17,019 nucleotides of DNA from JBLHGN01 sp047616325 (GCA_047616325.1 JBLHGN010000052.1:1-17019), one strand, 5' to 3'. Counted from the stretch's first letter, positions 1 through 8,331 are shown. Program-made: numbers and translations. Notes: generated by a model not told the origin, from the letters alone.

Positions 1-124
1 AAAAGGCATGTAAGGAAATTTACGACACCGGGACGATTGTTTTTGATCAGGTATTGGGGAAGTTAAATTATAAAGTGATACCGGCCACTTCGTAAATTCC
101 GGACGTTATTTCATGCACGTTCCT
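1..124 (+). mobile_element. 3' terminus of an ISAzo13-type insertion sequence, cut by the window edge
   Basis: This segment is repeated in inverted orientation at the right end of the window (16679-16803), with about five mismatches and one 3-base indel. It contains the last codons of a transposase and about 29 non-coding bases. Similarity stops sharply after GCACGTTCCT at 124, which marks the IS end; the flanks beyond it (AAGTTGG here, TAGCGTC in the other copy) differ. The family assignment comes from the transposase sequence readable in the right-hand copy. The rest of the element lies to the left of the window. Confidence 0.8.
3..95 (+). CDS. ISAzo13-type transposase, C-terminal fragment (5' part outside window)
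   Basis: The frame starting at base 3 is open to TAA at 93-95 and encodes 30 residues: KACKEIYDTG, then TIVFDQVLGK, then LNYKVIPATS. It resembles the C-terminus of ISAzo13-family (DDE) transposases, which end in a short IVFD...WNY...P motif; here it reads IVFDQVL then LNYKVIP. The same residues are encoded, with a frameshift and a stop, in the right-hand copy after its PPYTSKWNPIEH motif, which supports the reading frame. This copy may belong to an intact transposase, because nothing in the visible part is broken, but only the last 30 codons are in view. The gene runs off the left edge, so there is no start to assess. Confidence 0.65.
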   Translation, partial: KACKEIYDTGTIVFDQVLGKLNYKVIPATS

Positions 125-142
125 AAGTTGGCGAAGGTAGTG

Positions 143-508
143 TTAAGACGATTGTATAAAACGAGGATCGCGAATTAAAAGCTTTAAAAAGAGAGGCTTG
201 GTCATCAGAAAACTATCGAATACTTTACTATCGATGCCCGATTCAGGCTCAAGATTCTCAAATAATAGGTCGACAAAAAATCCGTAGTTCGCGAAATTTG
301 GTGGTATTGAATACGTTTATTCTAGCTCGCCGAACAAGAGATTTTGCTGAGCAATAAAAGTTGAACGGCAGTCAAACTTTCGCCTCTCCAGAAAATCCAC
401 AAAACATTGGTTAGGCACAGGCGGCAAGCTGGAGTTTTGTTCGAAACCGTAGAGCATGTCGGTTGAAAAAGTGCAGACAAGTAGCTCTCTTACCAATACG
501 TGACGCAT
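143..508 (-). pseudogene. Broken ORF of unknown function, interrupted by one in-frame TAA
   Basis: From an ATG at 508 the frame runs 63 codons to TAA at 317-319, and the same frame then stays open for 57 more codons to a TAA at 143-145. The two halves read as one protein-like sequence. The first half contains LPPVPNQCFVDFLERRKFD. The second contains IPPNFANYGFFVDLLFENLE and ends in LLIRDPRFIQSS. There is no clear Shine-Dalgarno sequence before the ATG, and an in-frame TAG lies just upstream. I do not recognise the family. The simplest reading is a small gene or gene remnant killed by one nonsense mutation, next to an IS end and a MITE-like repeat in a stretch without intact genes. It could also be chance open frame in AT-rich DNA. 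Confidence 0.35.
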
Positions 509-607
509 TGACTAAGGTACCTATCTTGCCTGCCAAAAAATACAATACAATAGTATCGTCCAATACAATGAAAACATATGCTAGCTCTAGAGATATATAT
601 CACCGCC

Positions 608-777
608 TAGCTAGTGCTCGTCCATAAATGGCACGTCGCGAGGGGAAATAAAAATGGACAGATTTTCACTACTAGATACAGGCGTTTTCTTATTGCAAAC
701 AACACCATCTAGTGGTGTGAAAATGGCCGTTTAAATTACACCGCTGTAGAGCCCTATTTATGAACGGGCACTAGCTA
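608..777. mobile_element. MITE-like inverted-repeat element, about 170 bp
   Basis: The two ends are inverted copies of each other. The left end reads TAGCTAGTGCTCGTCCATAA and the complement of the right end reads TAGCTAGTGCCCGTTCATAA. The similarity continues, less perfectly, for about 70 bases into each arm, down to matching ATTTTCAC...CTAGAT blocks (663-676 and 708-724) around a loop of about 30 bases. There is no coding capacity. Either TA or CTAG at both outer edges could be the target duplication. This is what a non-autonomous element looks like. Its ends are not the same as the ISAzo13-type ends in this window, so its mobilising transposase is not visible here. Confidence 0.6.
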
Positions 778-878
778 TAAAAACTACAGCAGGTTATTAA
801 ATTGTATTAGCATGAATCAGAATAATACAAAAGAAAGACCACGCAATGCTTGTTATGGATACAAGGCCATTAACCACA

Positions 879-2213
879 CTACGACTGCGCTGATGCAAGC
901 AACTTTTTCACTCGTTCAAGATCAGAGCACTTAGCGCGCACAAAGAGATGAATATAGTCCGCTTCATATACCTCTTTCAACACACGCATACTGGCGCGAA
1001 CTTCACCTATAACGCCTTTCGCGGTGTAAGGCACAACAATATCTTCTTCCAGCATATCCATTTCACAAAATGCCACGATACGCTGATGTAAAGCGGTTAT
1101 ATCCTGTGGGTTGCGTGTGGAGATCATTACTGCCTCGGGAAATTCTGCGGCAAGATTTAGCTTATCTTCTTCACTCAAACAATCTGATTTATTAAGCAAT
1201 AGCAAGCTGGGAATATCCTGTACACCCACGTCACCCAGAACCTGATTCACCACCTCCAATTGTGAACGAAAGTTCACATCGGAGGCGTCTACAACATACA
1301 GCAGCAAGGCCGCATTGTGTGCTTCATCCAAGGTTGAACGAAAGGATGCAACCAGATCATGGGGCAGCTTTTTAATGAAGCCCACGGTGTCAGAAATTAA
1401 GATGCGTGGCTGGGTTTCAGGCTGTAAAGCACGTACCGTGGTGTCGAGGGTTGCGAAGAGTTTGTCCTCAACTAACACTTCGCTACTGGTAAGTGCCCGC
1501 ATGGTGGAGGATTTCCCTGCGTTGGTATAGCCAACCAATGCAACGCAATACTCGGTTGACCGTCGCGACCTGCGGCCCTGCATTTCCCGTTGCACATCCT
1601 TTAGTTCCCGTCTGAGCTCTGCTAGACGATCACGCACATTACGACGATCAAGCTCCAGTGCCGTTTCACCGGCACCGCGCCCCAATTGCCGCTCGTTCTT
1701 GCCGCCTTGGGTCTCACGCAGTCGCGGCACCAAATATTTCAAACGGGCAATCTCTACCTGCAAACGTGCGGTGCGGGTGCGCGCATGGCGGCTGAAAATT
1801 TCAATGATGACGCCAGTCCTGTCTAAGACCTCAACTCCGAGCGCATTACCGACATTGCGCAACTGTGATGGACTGAGATCACAGTCGAAAACAACCACAT
1901 CGGCTAATTCCATAGGGCCATCATCGCGTGTGCTTTGCACCGTGTAGTCATCTGCCGCACCCTGTAAACTTTCTAGATCGCCATGATTACCGGTTAGGTT
2001 TGCCAATTCCTTCATTTTACCCATGCCCACCACAAAGGCGGCGCCTGTAGTGGCCTGGCGCTGTGAGCAACTACCAACGACCTTAAACCCTAGGGTAGTG
2101 ACAAGTCGGGACAGTTCCGCTAGCGACTCATGCGTATCTGTCTCCTTGACCTTTGGACTATGAACTGAGACGAGCAAGGCACGGGAAAGTGCATGCTTTT
2201 GTGTAGATTGCAT
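879..2213 (-). CDS. hflX: HflX-type ribosome-associated GTPase (divergent paralogue)
   Basis: HflX proteins are P-loop GTPases that bind the 50S subunit and can split stalled or idle ribosomes. This 444-residue protein has the HflX N-terminal domain (about 1-165), the glycine-rich linker GRGAGETALELDRR (178-191) and a coiled stretch (about 192-215). The GTPase domain has G1 GYTNAGKS at 228-235, G3 DTVGF at 275-279 and G4 NKSD at 341-344. The ATG at 2213 is preferred because GGAG lies 8 bases upstream; an in-frame ATG at 2246 has no such site. Against the E. coli protein, the linker has AGETALE for PGETQLE, and the N-terminal domain has about 30 extra acidic residues (roughly 73-103). In many gammaproteobacteria the main hflX follows hfq. 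This one stands alone beside an efflux operon, so it may be a second copy. Family confidence is high; cellular role is inferred. Confidence 0.9.
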   Translation of the reverse strand: MQSTQKHALSRALLVSVHSPKVKETDTHESLAELSRLVTTLGFKVVGSCSQRQATTGAAFVVGMGKMKELANLTGNHGDLESLQGAADDYTVQSTRDDGPMELADVVVFDCDLSPSQLRNVGNALGVEVLDRTGVIIEIFSRHARTRTARLQVEIARLKYLVPRLRETQGGKNERQLGRGAGETALELDRRNVRDRLAELRRELKDVQREMQGRRSRRSTEYCVALVGYTNAGKSSTMRALTSSEVLVEDKLFATLDTTVRALQPETQPRILISDTVGFIKKLPHDLVASFRSTLDEAHNAALLLYVVDASDVNFRSQLEVVNQVLGDVGVQDIPSLLLLNKSDCLSEEDKLNLAAEFPEAVMISTRNPQDITALHQRIVAFCEMDMLEEDIVVPYTAKGVIGEVRASMRVLKEVYEADYIHLFVRAKCSDLERVKKLLASAQS

Positions 2214-2629
2214 CGTAAAACTCCGATGAAGATTTGAATTGCGCACATCCTACGCTGCCCCATTGCAATTGCCCATCCTGTAGAAAAAATAAATTCGCTG
2301 TGCAAGCCGTGAATCTAGATTAACGACGCCCTACCTGCCAAACAAGTGCTTCGTAAAGGCTAGCTAATTGAAGACAATGGGGCGGCGAATGAGATTCTAT
2401 TTCCACACACCGGCAAAACATCCATAGCACGTGAACAACCGACCAGGCTGGATTATGCCCTAGTATTAGTGACGCTCGTCAAAGGTTTACTTTTCAAAAA
2501 GTACAACGCCGACAATTCAATACTCGACAAACAAATGGCCTGTGAAAATCAGACTATTCCAGGCAAGTTGTAAGCGCCCATATTATACACTTACACACCA
2601 TACCAGCCACTAACTCGTCAAGTTGGACC
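2214..2629. other. Intergenic region between the RND pump gene and hflX
   Basis: No gene is visible. On the minus strand a TATAAT sits at 2587-2582, about 370 bases upstream of hflX, preceded by a weak -35 region; it is only a possible hflX promoter. No strong terminator hairpin with a U-tract follows the pump gene. The ATG at 2246, in frame with hflX, has no ribosome binding site. Confidence 0.4.
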
Positions 2630-5600
2630 TCACCTAAAAGGCACGCCCAACCTGCGCCACATTGACCAATGCCATAGCCTCTGTGGAATTTGTCTAAAAT
2701 CCTCCATCATCACATATAAACAGGGCAGTAGAACTAAGGTAACCACTGTGGCAAATAACACCCCAAAAGCCAGTGAGACCGCCATGGGGATTACGATTTG
2801 CGCCTGCAGGCTCGGCTCTAATATAATAGGAATCAAACCAAAAAAAGTCGTCAACGAGGTTAAAATAATGGCCCTAAAGCGGCGAGGGCCAGCCCGTTCA
2901 ACTGCCTCCCTCAAGCTAGAACCTTGTTTGCGTGCAGTATTTACATAGTCCACCATTACTAACGAATCGTTAACGACCACTCCCACCACCGCAAAAACTC
3001 CAAATATACTCATTGCGCTGAGATCTAAGCCTAACAATAAATGGCCATATACCGCGCCGACAATGCCAAAGGGAATCACCGACATAATCATTAAGGGTTG
3101 AGTGTAGGAGCGCAGGGGCAAGGCCAATAAAAGATAAATGGGCAACAGTATGACTAAAATATTAATCAATTGATTGGTGACATTTTCACGATCGTTTTTT
3201 AACTGCCCCGACTCCTCTATTTCTACCCGACTGTACTGTGCATTTAATTTACCAAACAACTCTTTTTTCAATTCATCGGCCACGGTAAATGGCTGAGTTT
3301 TATCGTAGTCTACTGACGCTGACACTGTAATAGCGCGGTTGCCATCTTCACGATAAATTTGGTTGACGCTGTCCACAAAGGTGATATTCGCCACTTCCGA
3401 AAGAGACACGCGCGCACCCGAGGGTGTTTCGATTAACACCGCATCCACGTGGCTAATAGCGTCGCGATATTCGCGCGGGTAGCGCACCATTACACGTATT
3501 TCTTCGCGGTCGCGCACAATACGCTGAGCTTCAGCACCATATAGAGCGGCACTGGCTTGGTTGGCAATATCACTTACATTCAGGCCCAAACTCAGCGCAT
3601 GAGGTTTAAGAGAAAAGCGCGCCTCGGTAACAGCGTCTTGTTCGCTGTCGTTTACTTCCGATACACCGTCGTAAGCTCTTAAAGCATTTTTTAACGCTTC
3701 GGCAACAGCATGCAGCTGTGTTTCGTCTTTACTTTTAACACGGAAACTTAAATCGCCATTGTCACTGCCACCACCTCCACCAGTGAGGGTGTCGATAGTA
3801 GTGATGCGCTTAACTCCAGGAATGCTCGGCATTGCCTCGCGTATGCGCGCCGAAAGCACAAAGGGATTAACCGGCCTTAATTCGGGATCGACCAGCTTAG
3901 CTTGAAGGTTAGCCTTAGTGCGGTTATCCACTTGGGTCCACATTTTTGCCACTATAGGTGCACCAAATTCTTTTGCCACGGAGGCATCGGCTGACGCTAT
4001 AACATTGCCAATAATCTCCACAGCATTCAACATGAGCTGCTCTGGAGAATCTGCGCGCATCTCTATATCTACAGTTAAATAGTCGTGGGGCACCTTAGGA
4101 AAATTAATCATGCTAATTTTGCCGGCGGCAAAAAAGCCCGCTGTAACAAAAATAATGGCGGTGAAGACGGCCCACACAACGTAACGGTAGTTAATTGCAT
4201 TGACTAAAAAAGGTTTATAGGTATTTTCAATAAATGTCGAAAGGTGTGCATCTATCGTTAAGCGCATGCGCATAATCGTGTTGCGAGGCCCTTTTAAAAA
4301 ACGGCGCTTGTCTGGGTCCTCTGGCGGCATGTGTGCCAAATGCGCTGGTAGTATTAGTTTTGATTCCACCAGAGAGAAGAGTAGACAGAGCACAACTACA
4401 ATACCAATGGCATTAGAGAACGCGGCGTCAGGTCCATCTTCGGCGACCATGGGCCAAAACGCCGCGACGGTAGTAAGCACACCAAATGTTGCCGGCAATG
4501 CAACCCGCTGCGCGCCGCGTATAACATTATCGATACTTTGGCCTTTTTCGGTCACTTCAGAAGATACACTTTCACCGATAACAATGGCATCATCTACCAC
4601 TACCCCCAACACCATGATAAATGCAAACAAACTCACTATGTTAATAGTAACGTCGATATACGCCATGGGCAAAAAGGTTAAAGCGCCAAGAAAACTCACC
4701 GGTATGCCCATCATCACCCAAAAAGCGAGACGCATACGTAGGAACATAGTCAGAATTAGAAAAACCAAAGTGCCGCCATAAATCATGTTGCTTAACATCA
4801 TGTTTAGCCTACCATTGAGGTAGTAGGTAAAATCCACCCAGGGCTCTAGCCTAATTCCTGCAGGTAATGAGGCTTGGCGTTTATTTAAATACTCACTTAC
4901 CGTTTCTGAAATAGTGGTAATACTTTGATCGGCCGAGGCACCAACAAAAAAGAGCACGGCATTTTCTCCGTCCACTTTACTAAAGTTTATGCCCTCTTCA
5001 AAACCATCTTTAACCGTGGCGATATCGCCCACCCGCAACTGTGTTCCATTGGCCAGAGTTTTAATGGGAATCGCTTCGTACTCATAACCCAAATAGGCTT
5101 GATTTTCTACACGCACAGAAATTGTTCCCTCGTCGGCCCGAATTTCGCCGGCAGAGCGATTTACGGAAAAACTACCTACCGCCCGAGAAATTTCGGCAAA
5201 ACTTAACTCGTACTCACGTAACTTATTAGGATTTACCTCAATGGCAATTTCGTAGTTGGCACCGCCGTAGTAATCCGAAATATTAACACCCGGAAGGTTC
5301 TGAATTTCATCGTGAATAACTTCGCCCAATTGTTTAAGGCGCTTGCGATCGAGATCTCCAGACAAGGTGAGATACATTACTTCTTGGCGATATTTAGCTT
5401 GATTGACTATTGGCCTCTCCATACCATCAGGAAAGGTGGAAATGGAATCAATGGCAGACTTAACATCATCCAATACCTCACGAATGTCATAACTTTGCAG
5501 TACTTCAATATTCGCGCTGGCAGCGCCACGGTTGGAGCGGGTGATGACTCGCTCTAAACCTTGCACAGAAGCCAAAGCTTCTTCAAGTTTAACAGTGATG

Positions 5601-5812
5601 GCTTCTTCAACTTCCTGCGGCGCAGCGCCACGATAGACAACATTTACATTGATCCAATTTATTTCGATGGCGGGAAACATTTGTTTGCGAATTTGGAGCG
5701 CCGCCATAATGCCCATAACAATAATGCAGGCCATTAACAAATTAGCCGCTACGCTATTGCGTGCAAACCAAGCAATAATGCCTTTACTTGTATCAAATTC
5801 TTTTTGCATCAT
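2630..5812 (-). CDS. RND-family efflux pump permease (AcrB/HAE-like)
   Basis: This is a proton-driven inner-membrane exporter that works as a trimer with a periplasmic adaptor and an outer-membrane channel. It has 1060 residues, the normal RND length. The first membrane segment (about 22-40) is followed by a large periplasmic loop to about 340. TM4 carries the proton-relay pair in GVVVDDAIVIGE, with D407 and D408 at the AcrB positions. After a second loop (about 565-880), the C-terminal membrane bundle contains GVVVNDSLVMVDYVN (944-958). A glycine-rich stretch at 677-686 is in the second loop. The start overlaps the adaptor stop (ATGATG, with GAGG 6 bases upstream), so the two are translationally coupled. 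The acidic pair and sequence style suit the drug/lipophile branch, not heavy-metal CusA, but the substrate cannot be read. No TolC-like gene is nearby. Confidence 0.95.
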   Translation of the reverse strand: MMQKEFDTSKGIIAWFARNSVAANLLMACIIVMGIMAALQIRKQMFPAIEINWINVNVVYRGAAPQEVEEAITVKLEEALASVQGLERVITRSNRGAASANIEVLQSYDIREVLDDVKSAIDSISTFPDGMERPIVNQAKYRQEVMYLTLSGDLDRKRLKQLGEVIHDEIQNLPGVNISDYYGGANYEIAIEVNPNKLREYELSFAEISRAVGSFSVNRSAGEIRADEGTISVRVENQAYLGYEYEAIPIKTLANGTQLRVGDIATVKDGFEEGINFSKVDGENAVLFFVGASADQSITTISETVSEYLNKRQASLPAGIRLEPWVDFTYYLNGRLNMMLSNMIYGGTLVFLILTMFLRMRLAFWVMMGIPVSFLGALTFLPMAYIDVTINIVSLFAFIMVLGVVVDDAIVIGESVSSEVTEKGQSIDNVIRGAQRVALPATFGVLTTVAAFWPMVAEDGPDAAFSNAIGIVVVLCLLFSLVESKLILPAHLAHMPPEDPDKRRFLKGPRNTIMRMRLTIDAHLSTFIENTYKPFLVNAINYRYVVWAVFTAIIFVTAGFFAAGKISMINFPKVPHDYLTVDIEMRADSPEQLMLNAVEIIGNVIASADASVAKEFGAPIVAKMWTQVDNRTKANLQAKLVDPELRPVNPFVLSARIREAMPSIPGVKRITTIDTLTGGGGGSDNGDLSFRVKSKDETQLHAVAEALKNALRAYDGVSEVNDSEQDAVTEARFSLKPHALSLGLNVSDIANQASAALYGAEAQRIVRDREEIRVMVRYPREYRDAISHVDAVLIETPSGARVSLSEVANITFVDSVNQIYREDGNRAITVSASVDYDKTQPFTVADELKKELFGKLNAQYSRVEIEESGQLKNDRENVTNQLINILVILLPIYLLLALPLRSYTQPLMIMSVIPFGIVGAVYGHLLLGLDLSAMSIFGVFAVVGVVVNDSLVMVDYVNTARKQGSSLREAVERAGPRRFRAIILTSLTTFFGLIPIILEPSLQAQIVIPMAVSLAFGVLFATVVTLVLLPCLYVMMEDFRQIPQRLWHWSMWRRLGVPFR

Positions 5813-7005
5813 TTTGCCTCTTCAGTTTGGGCAATTGGGTTAGAATTCTTTATTTGCTCTTCCTCAGAACCTTTCCAGCTTACGGCCATACCCGAAACAG
5901 GCGCATCGAGCGTCGACATCACCAACAAACCTCCTGATTTAACACCACCAGTAACAATGCTGAATTTTCCGTCTTCTTTAACTACCACGACTTCTTTCAA
6001 TTGTAATTTTTTGTCTTCTATTATTGGCAATTTGTCGCCAATAAATAAACGCCTGGGTATCTGCACAGCTGCAGGGAACATCTCCCCTTCAATCGCTGCG
6101 GTCACATAAGTACCGAAGGGTAAACGCGGAGCATCACTTAAAAAAGCGTAAGGGTCATTGATGCTGGCTACCAAATAAATCATTCTACTGGCCGCATCCA
6201 CCATGCCTTCATCGCGTATAACTTTTGCTTGCCAGCTCTGCAACTCGCCATAGACTGTGCCCTCCAAGGTAACACTAGCGTTGCGCCCTGCTTCCACCAG
6301 TATGGCGAAGTCATCTTGATTAACCGGAAGACGAATCTCAGCCACGGCAATGTCCATTACCTCACCCAACATGCCGCCAATATTAACAAAGGTGCCAGGG
6401 CTAATATTTCTACTTTTCACCAAGGCATCAAAGGGCGCGCGAATTTCTGTTCTCTCCAAGTCTTTTTGTGCTTGAGTAAAAGAGGCTTCCGCTGCTTTTA
6501 CTGCGGCAAGTGCTTGCTCTTGCTGCGGCTTGCGCAAACCGAGTTCCGAGGGTTCTGCGCTGCTTATTTCGGCCCATTCTGCCTCGGCCACACGCCCCTG
6601 AGCACGCTCTTGAATAAATGCGGCGCGTGCACTGGCCAAATTTGCTTTGGCCTGTTGCAAGCGTACGTTGTAATCGAAGGGGTCAATTTGTGCTAAAAGC
6701 TCGTCTTTTTTCACTAAGCCACCGTTAACAAAGTTTTCGGCTATGGCAACAACGGTTCCGCTCACCTGACTGACAAGAGTCGACTGATAACGTGGTCTCA
6801 CCTCGCCCTGCGAATGTGCGACTAGTTGCATCTCGATCAATTCTATTGGCTCTACTGAAACAAAAGGCACGGTTTTGTCATCGCCCTTCTTGTCGGCTGG
6901 TGCCTTGGAGGCCTTAAGACCGGCAAATATCAAAATGCCAGCGACCAGTACCAGCACAGGCAAAAGAATTTTTTTGGTTTTAACATTCATCGAAATTATA
7001 TCCAT
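5809..7005 (-). CDS. RND efflux periplasmic adaptor (membrane-fusion protein)
   Basis: This protein links the RND pump to an outer-membrane channel. It has 398 residues. A lysine-bounded N-terminal membrane anchor (about 12-30) has no lipobox cysteine, so it is membrane-anchored and not a lipoprotein. The barrel-sandwich (lipoyl-like) halves lie at about 69-110 (VSGTVVAIAENFVNGGLVKK) and 185-215 (IRAPFDALVKSRNISPGTFV), around an alanine- and glutamine-rich helical hairpin (111-185). A beta-barrel and membrane-proximal domain follow to about 380. It overlaps the pump gene by 4 bases and is transcribed first. The ATG at 7005 has no good ribosome binding site. The in-frame ATG at 6990 (MNVKTKK), directly before the anchor, is an equally plausible start. 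Adaptor identity is secure; substrate is unknown. Confidence 0.92.
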   Translation of the reverse strand: MDIISMNVKTKKILLPVLVLVAGILIFAGLKASKAPADKKGDDKTVPFVSVEPIELIEMQLVAHSQGEVRPRYQSTLVSQVSGTVVAIAENFVNGGLVKKDELLAQIDPFDYNVRLQQAKANLASARAAFIQERAQGRVAEAEWAEISSAEPSELGLRKPQQEQALAAVKAAEASFTQAQKDLERTEIRAPFDALVKSRNISPGTFVNIGGMLGEVMDIAVAEIRLPVNQDDFAILVEAGRNASVTLEGTVYGELQSWQAKVIRDEGMVDAASRMIYLVASINDPYAFLSDAPRLPFGTYVTAAIEGEMFPAAVQIPRRLFIGDKLPIIEDKKLQLKEVVVVKEDGKFSIVTGGVKSGGLLVMSTLDAPVSGMAVSWKGSEEEQIKNSNPIAQTEEAK

Positions 7006-7563
7006 TAAATTGTAATTAGTCGTATTGCCTGAGTGTATTAGCTATGCCAATAAGATGGAGGCACATCTCTTTAGGTTGGTAAAATGAGATTGGCAAAATA
7101 AGATAGGTAAATATTTGGCCATTCACGCCCATGTGAATATTATCCTAAATAAATCAGTTGAATCGTAGCGAGGGCGCCTAAGGTGTTGAAGATAGAGCGA
7201 ACTTTTGCTTTTTTGAGAGGATCGCATAGCCACTCTATGGGTGAGTCTCAAAAAAAAATAAAAAATGCTTTATTTTCAGTGCTTTAGGCAGTCCGAGCAG
7301 GTTCTACTGATTAAGTTAGGATTATGCTAATACGGCTAAACGTGGAGCGAAAAGCTCAGTAATCGACGATCAATTCACTTTAGATAGAACTTTTGAGCCA
7401 AATCATTCCCATAAGCCGCAAAAGTATACACTTTACGAGGTGATGAGTTGGTGGAAATTACTCGCTTTTATGTAATTTCACATAATTGAAACTGCCATAT
7501 AATATCCGTTTCTGTGAGTGGTGGTATCCGTGGTTGCATCGACAAATTTGACCAATAAAAAAC
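7006..7563. other. 558-base gap between the efflux operon and the liu operon
   Basis: No gene is visible on either strand. It must hold the promoter of the efflux operon (minus strand) and the end of the liu transcript. Visible structure includes a long hairpin (7209-7255, listed separately), a 6-base inverted repeat ATTCAC/GTGAAT with a 6-base loop at 7121-7138 (about 120 bases upstream of the adaptor gene, a possible regulator site) and a small GAGC/GCTC hairpin near 7343-7356. A TATAAT at about 7498-7503 points along the plus strand, where there is no gene. No standard terminator follows the SDR gene. Confidence 0.5.
7209..7255. repeat. Long inverted repeat with T6/A6 outer arms (hairpin)
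   Basis: TTTTTTGAGA (7209-7218) pairs perfectly with TCTCAAAAAA (7246-7255). Inside, CATAG (7225-7229) pairs with CTATG (7235-7239) around CCACT. On either strand the RNA would begin with U's and end with A's, the reverse of an intrinsic terminator (A-rich then U-rich). It lies about 200 bases upstream of the efflux operon. Its role is unknown. Confidence 0.6.
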
Positions 7564-8331
7564 CTAAACCATACGTAAGCTACCATCTAGGCGGATTGTT
7601 TCACCGTTAAGATAAGCGTTCTCTATTATATGTTCAGCCAACTGCGCAAACTCTTGCGGCTTTCCCATGCGCCGAGGAAAGGGAATTGAACGACTCAATT
7701 GCTCTTGCACATCGTCCGGCATCGCTAACATCAACGAGGTGGCCATAATACCTGAAGCGATAGTCATTACGCGAATCGACGAGGCACTTAGATCGCGGGC
7801 CATGGGCAGTGTCATACTGGCAATACCGCCCTTGCTCGCCGCATAGGCACACTGGCCTTTTTGACCATCATACGCAGCAATGGACGCCGTATTGATAATA
7901 ACACCCCGCTCTTCGCCATCTTGCGAGAGTTTGTTGCATGCCATTTTCTCGGCCACCAAACGGCACACATTAAATGTACCGATCAGGTTGATCTGAATAA
8001 CACGTTCATATTCTCTTAGCGGCACGGCATTATTGTCTCTATCTATTATTTTATGTGCCGGTGCAACACCTGCGCAATTAATGCAAATATGTATTTTTCC
8101 AAAAACATTCATTACTTTTTCTATTGCTGACTGAACAGACTTTTCGCTGCATACATCCACGTTAAAATGTTGCACTACTCGCGCATCAAATCCTGCAAAA
8201 CCGGCATTTATTTCGTTCGCCGCATCAAATACGGCAACTTTAGCACCTTGCTGCAACAATTGAATGGCCGAGGCAAAGCCTAGCCCCGACTGACCACCGG
8301 TAATCACGGCAACACGATTTTTAATTTCCAT
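7564..8331 (-). CDS. SDR-family 3-hydroxyacyl-CoA dehydrogenase (HSD10-like)
   Basis: This is a short-chain dehydrogenase/reductase of 255 residues. It has the cofactor motif TGGQSGLG (11-18), an aspartate at the end of the second strand (VFD, residue 36) that favours NAD, NCAG (85-88), and the active site S150 with Y163 and K167 (YAASK). The overall match is to the HSD10 / 3-hydroxy-2-methylbutyryl-CoA dehydrogenase group, which oxidises 3-hydroxyacyl-CoAs in isoleucine and short fatty acid breakdown. GGGAG lies 7 bases before the ATG. It is the last gene of the liu operon, 35 bases after liuE. The usual PG-I-x-x-TP segment after the active site reads SGIMATS (193-199), so both prolines are serine; this could change substrate fit or reflect drift. 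Substrate is inferred. Confidence 0.85.
   Translation of the reverse strand: MEIKNRVAVITGGQSGLGFASAIQLLQQGAKVAVFDAANEINAGFAGFDARVVQHFNVDVCSEKSVQSAIEKVMNVFGKIHICINCAGVAPAHKIIDRDNNAVPLREYERVIQINLIGTFNVCRLVAEKMACNKLSQDGEERGVIINTASIAAYDGQKGQCAYAASKGGIASMTLPMARDLSASSIRVMTIASGIMATSLMLAMPDDVQEQLSRSIPFPRRMGKPQEFAQLAEHIIENAYLNGETIRLDGSLRMV

Larger units (their letters stand above)
125..878. other. Gene-poor stretch between the IS end and hflX
   Basis: No intact gene is visible on either strand. The stretch holds the TAA-interrupted ORF (143-508) and the MITE-like repeat (608-777), both listed separately. The remainder (509-607 and 778-878) is AT-rich with short AATACAAT repeats near 540-570. I see no convincing terminator for hflX in 830-878. 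Confidence 0.6.

Noticed and set aside
4266..4781. 171-codon open frame on the plus strand
   Set aside because: It lies entirely antisense within the RND pump gene, over its membrane-segment codons, and has no family-like motifs. It is a shadow of the pump coding sequence.
7209..7255. Intrinsic terminator for the liu operon
   Set aside because: The polarity is wrong on both strands (U's first, A's last), and it lies over 300 bases beyond the SDR stop.
7498..7503. TATAAT pointing along the plus strand near the end of the SDR gene
   Set aside because: No plus-strand gene follows, and there is no good -35 at proper spacing; likely AT-rich chance.
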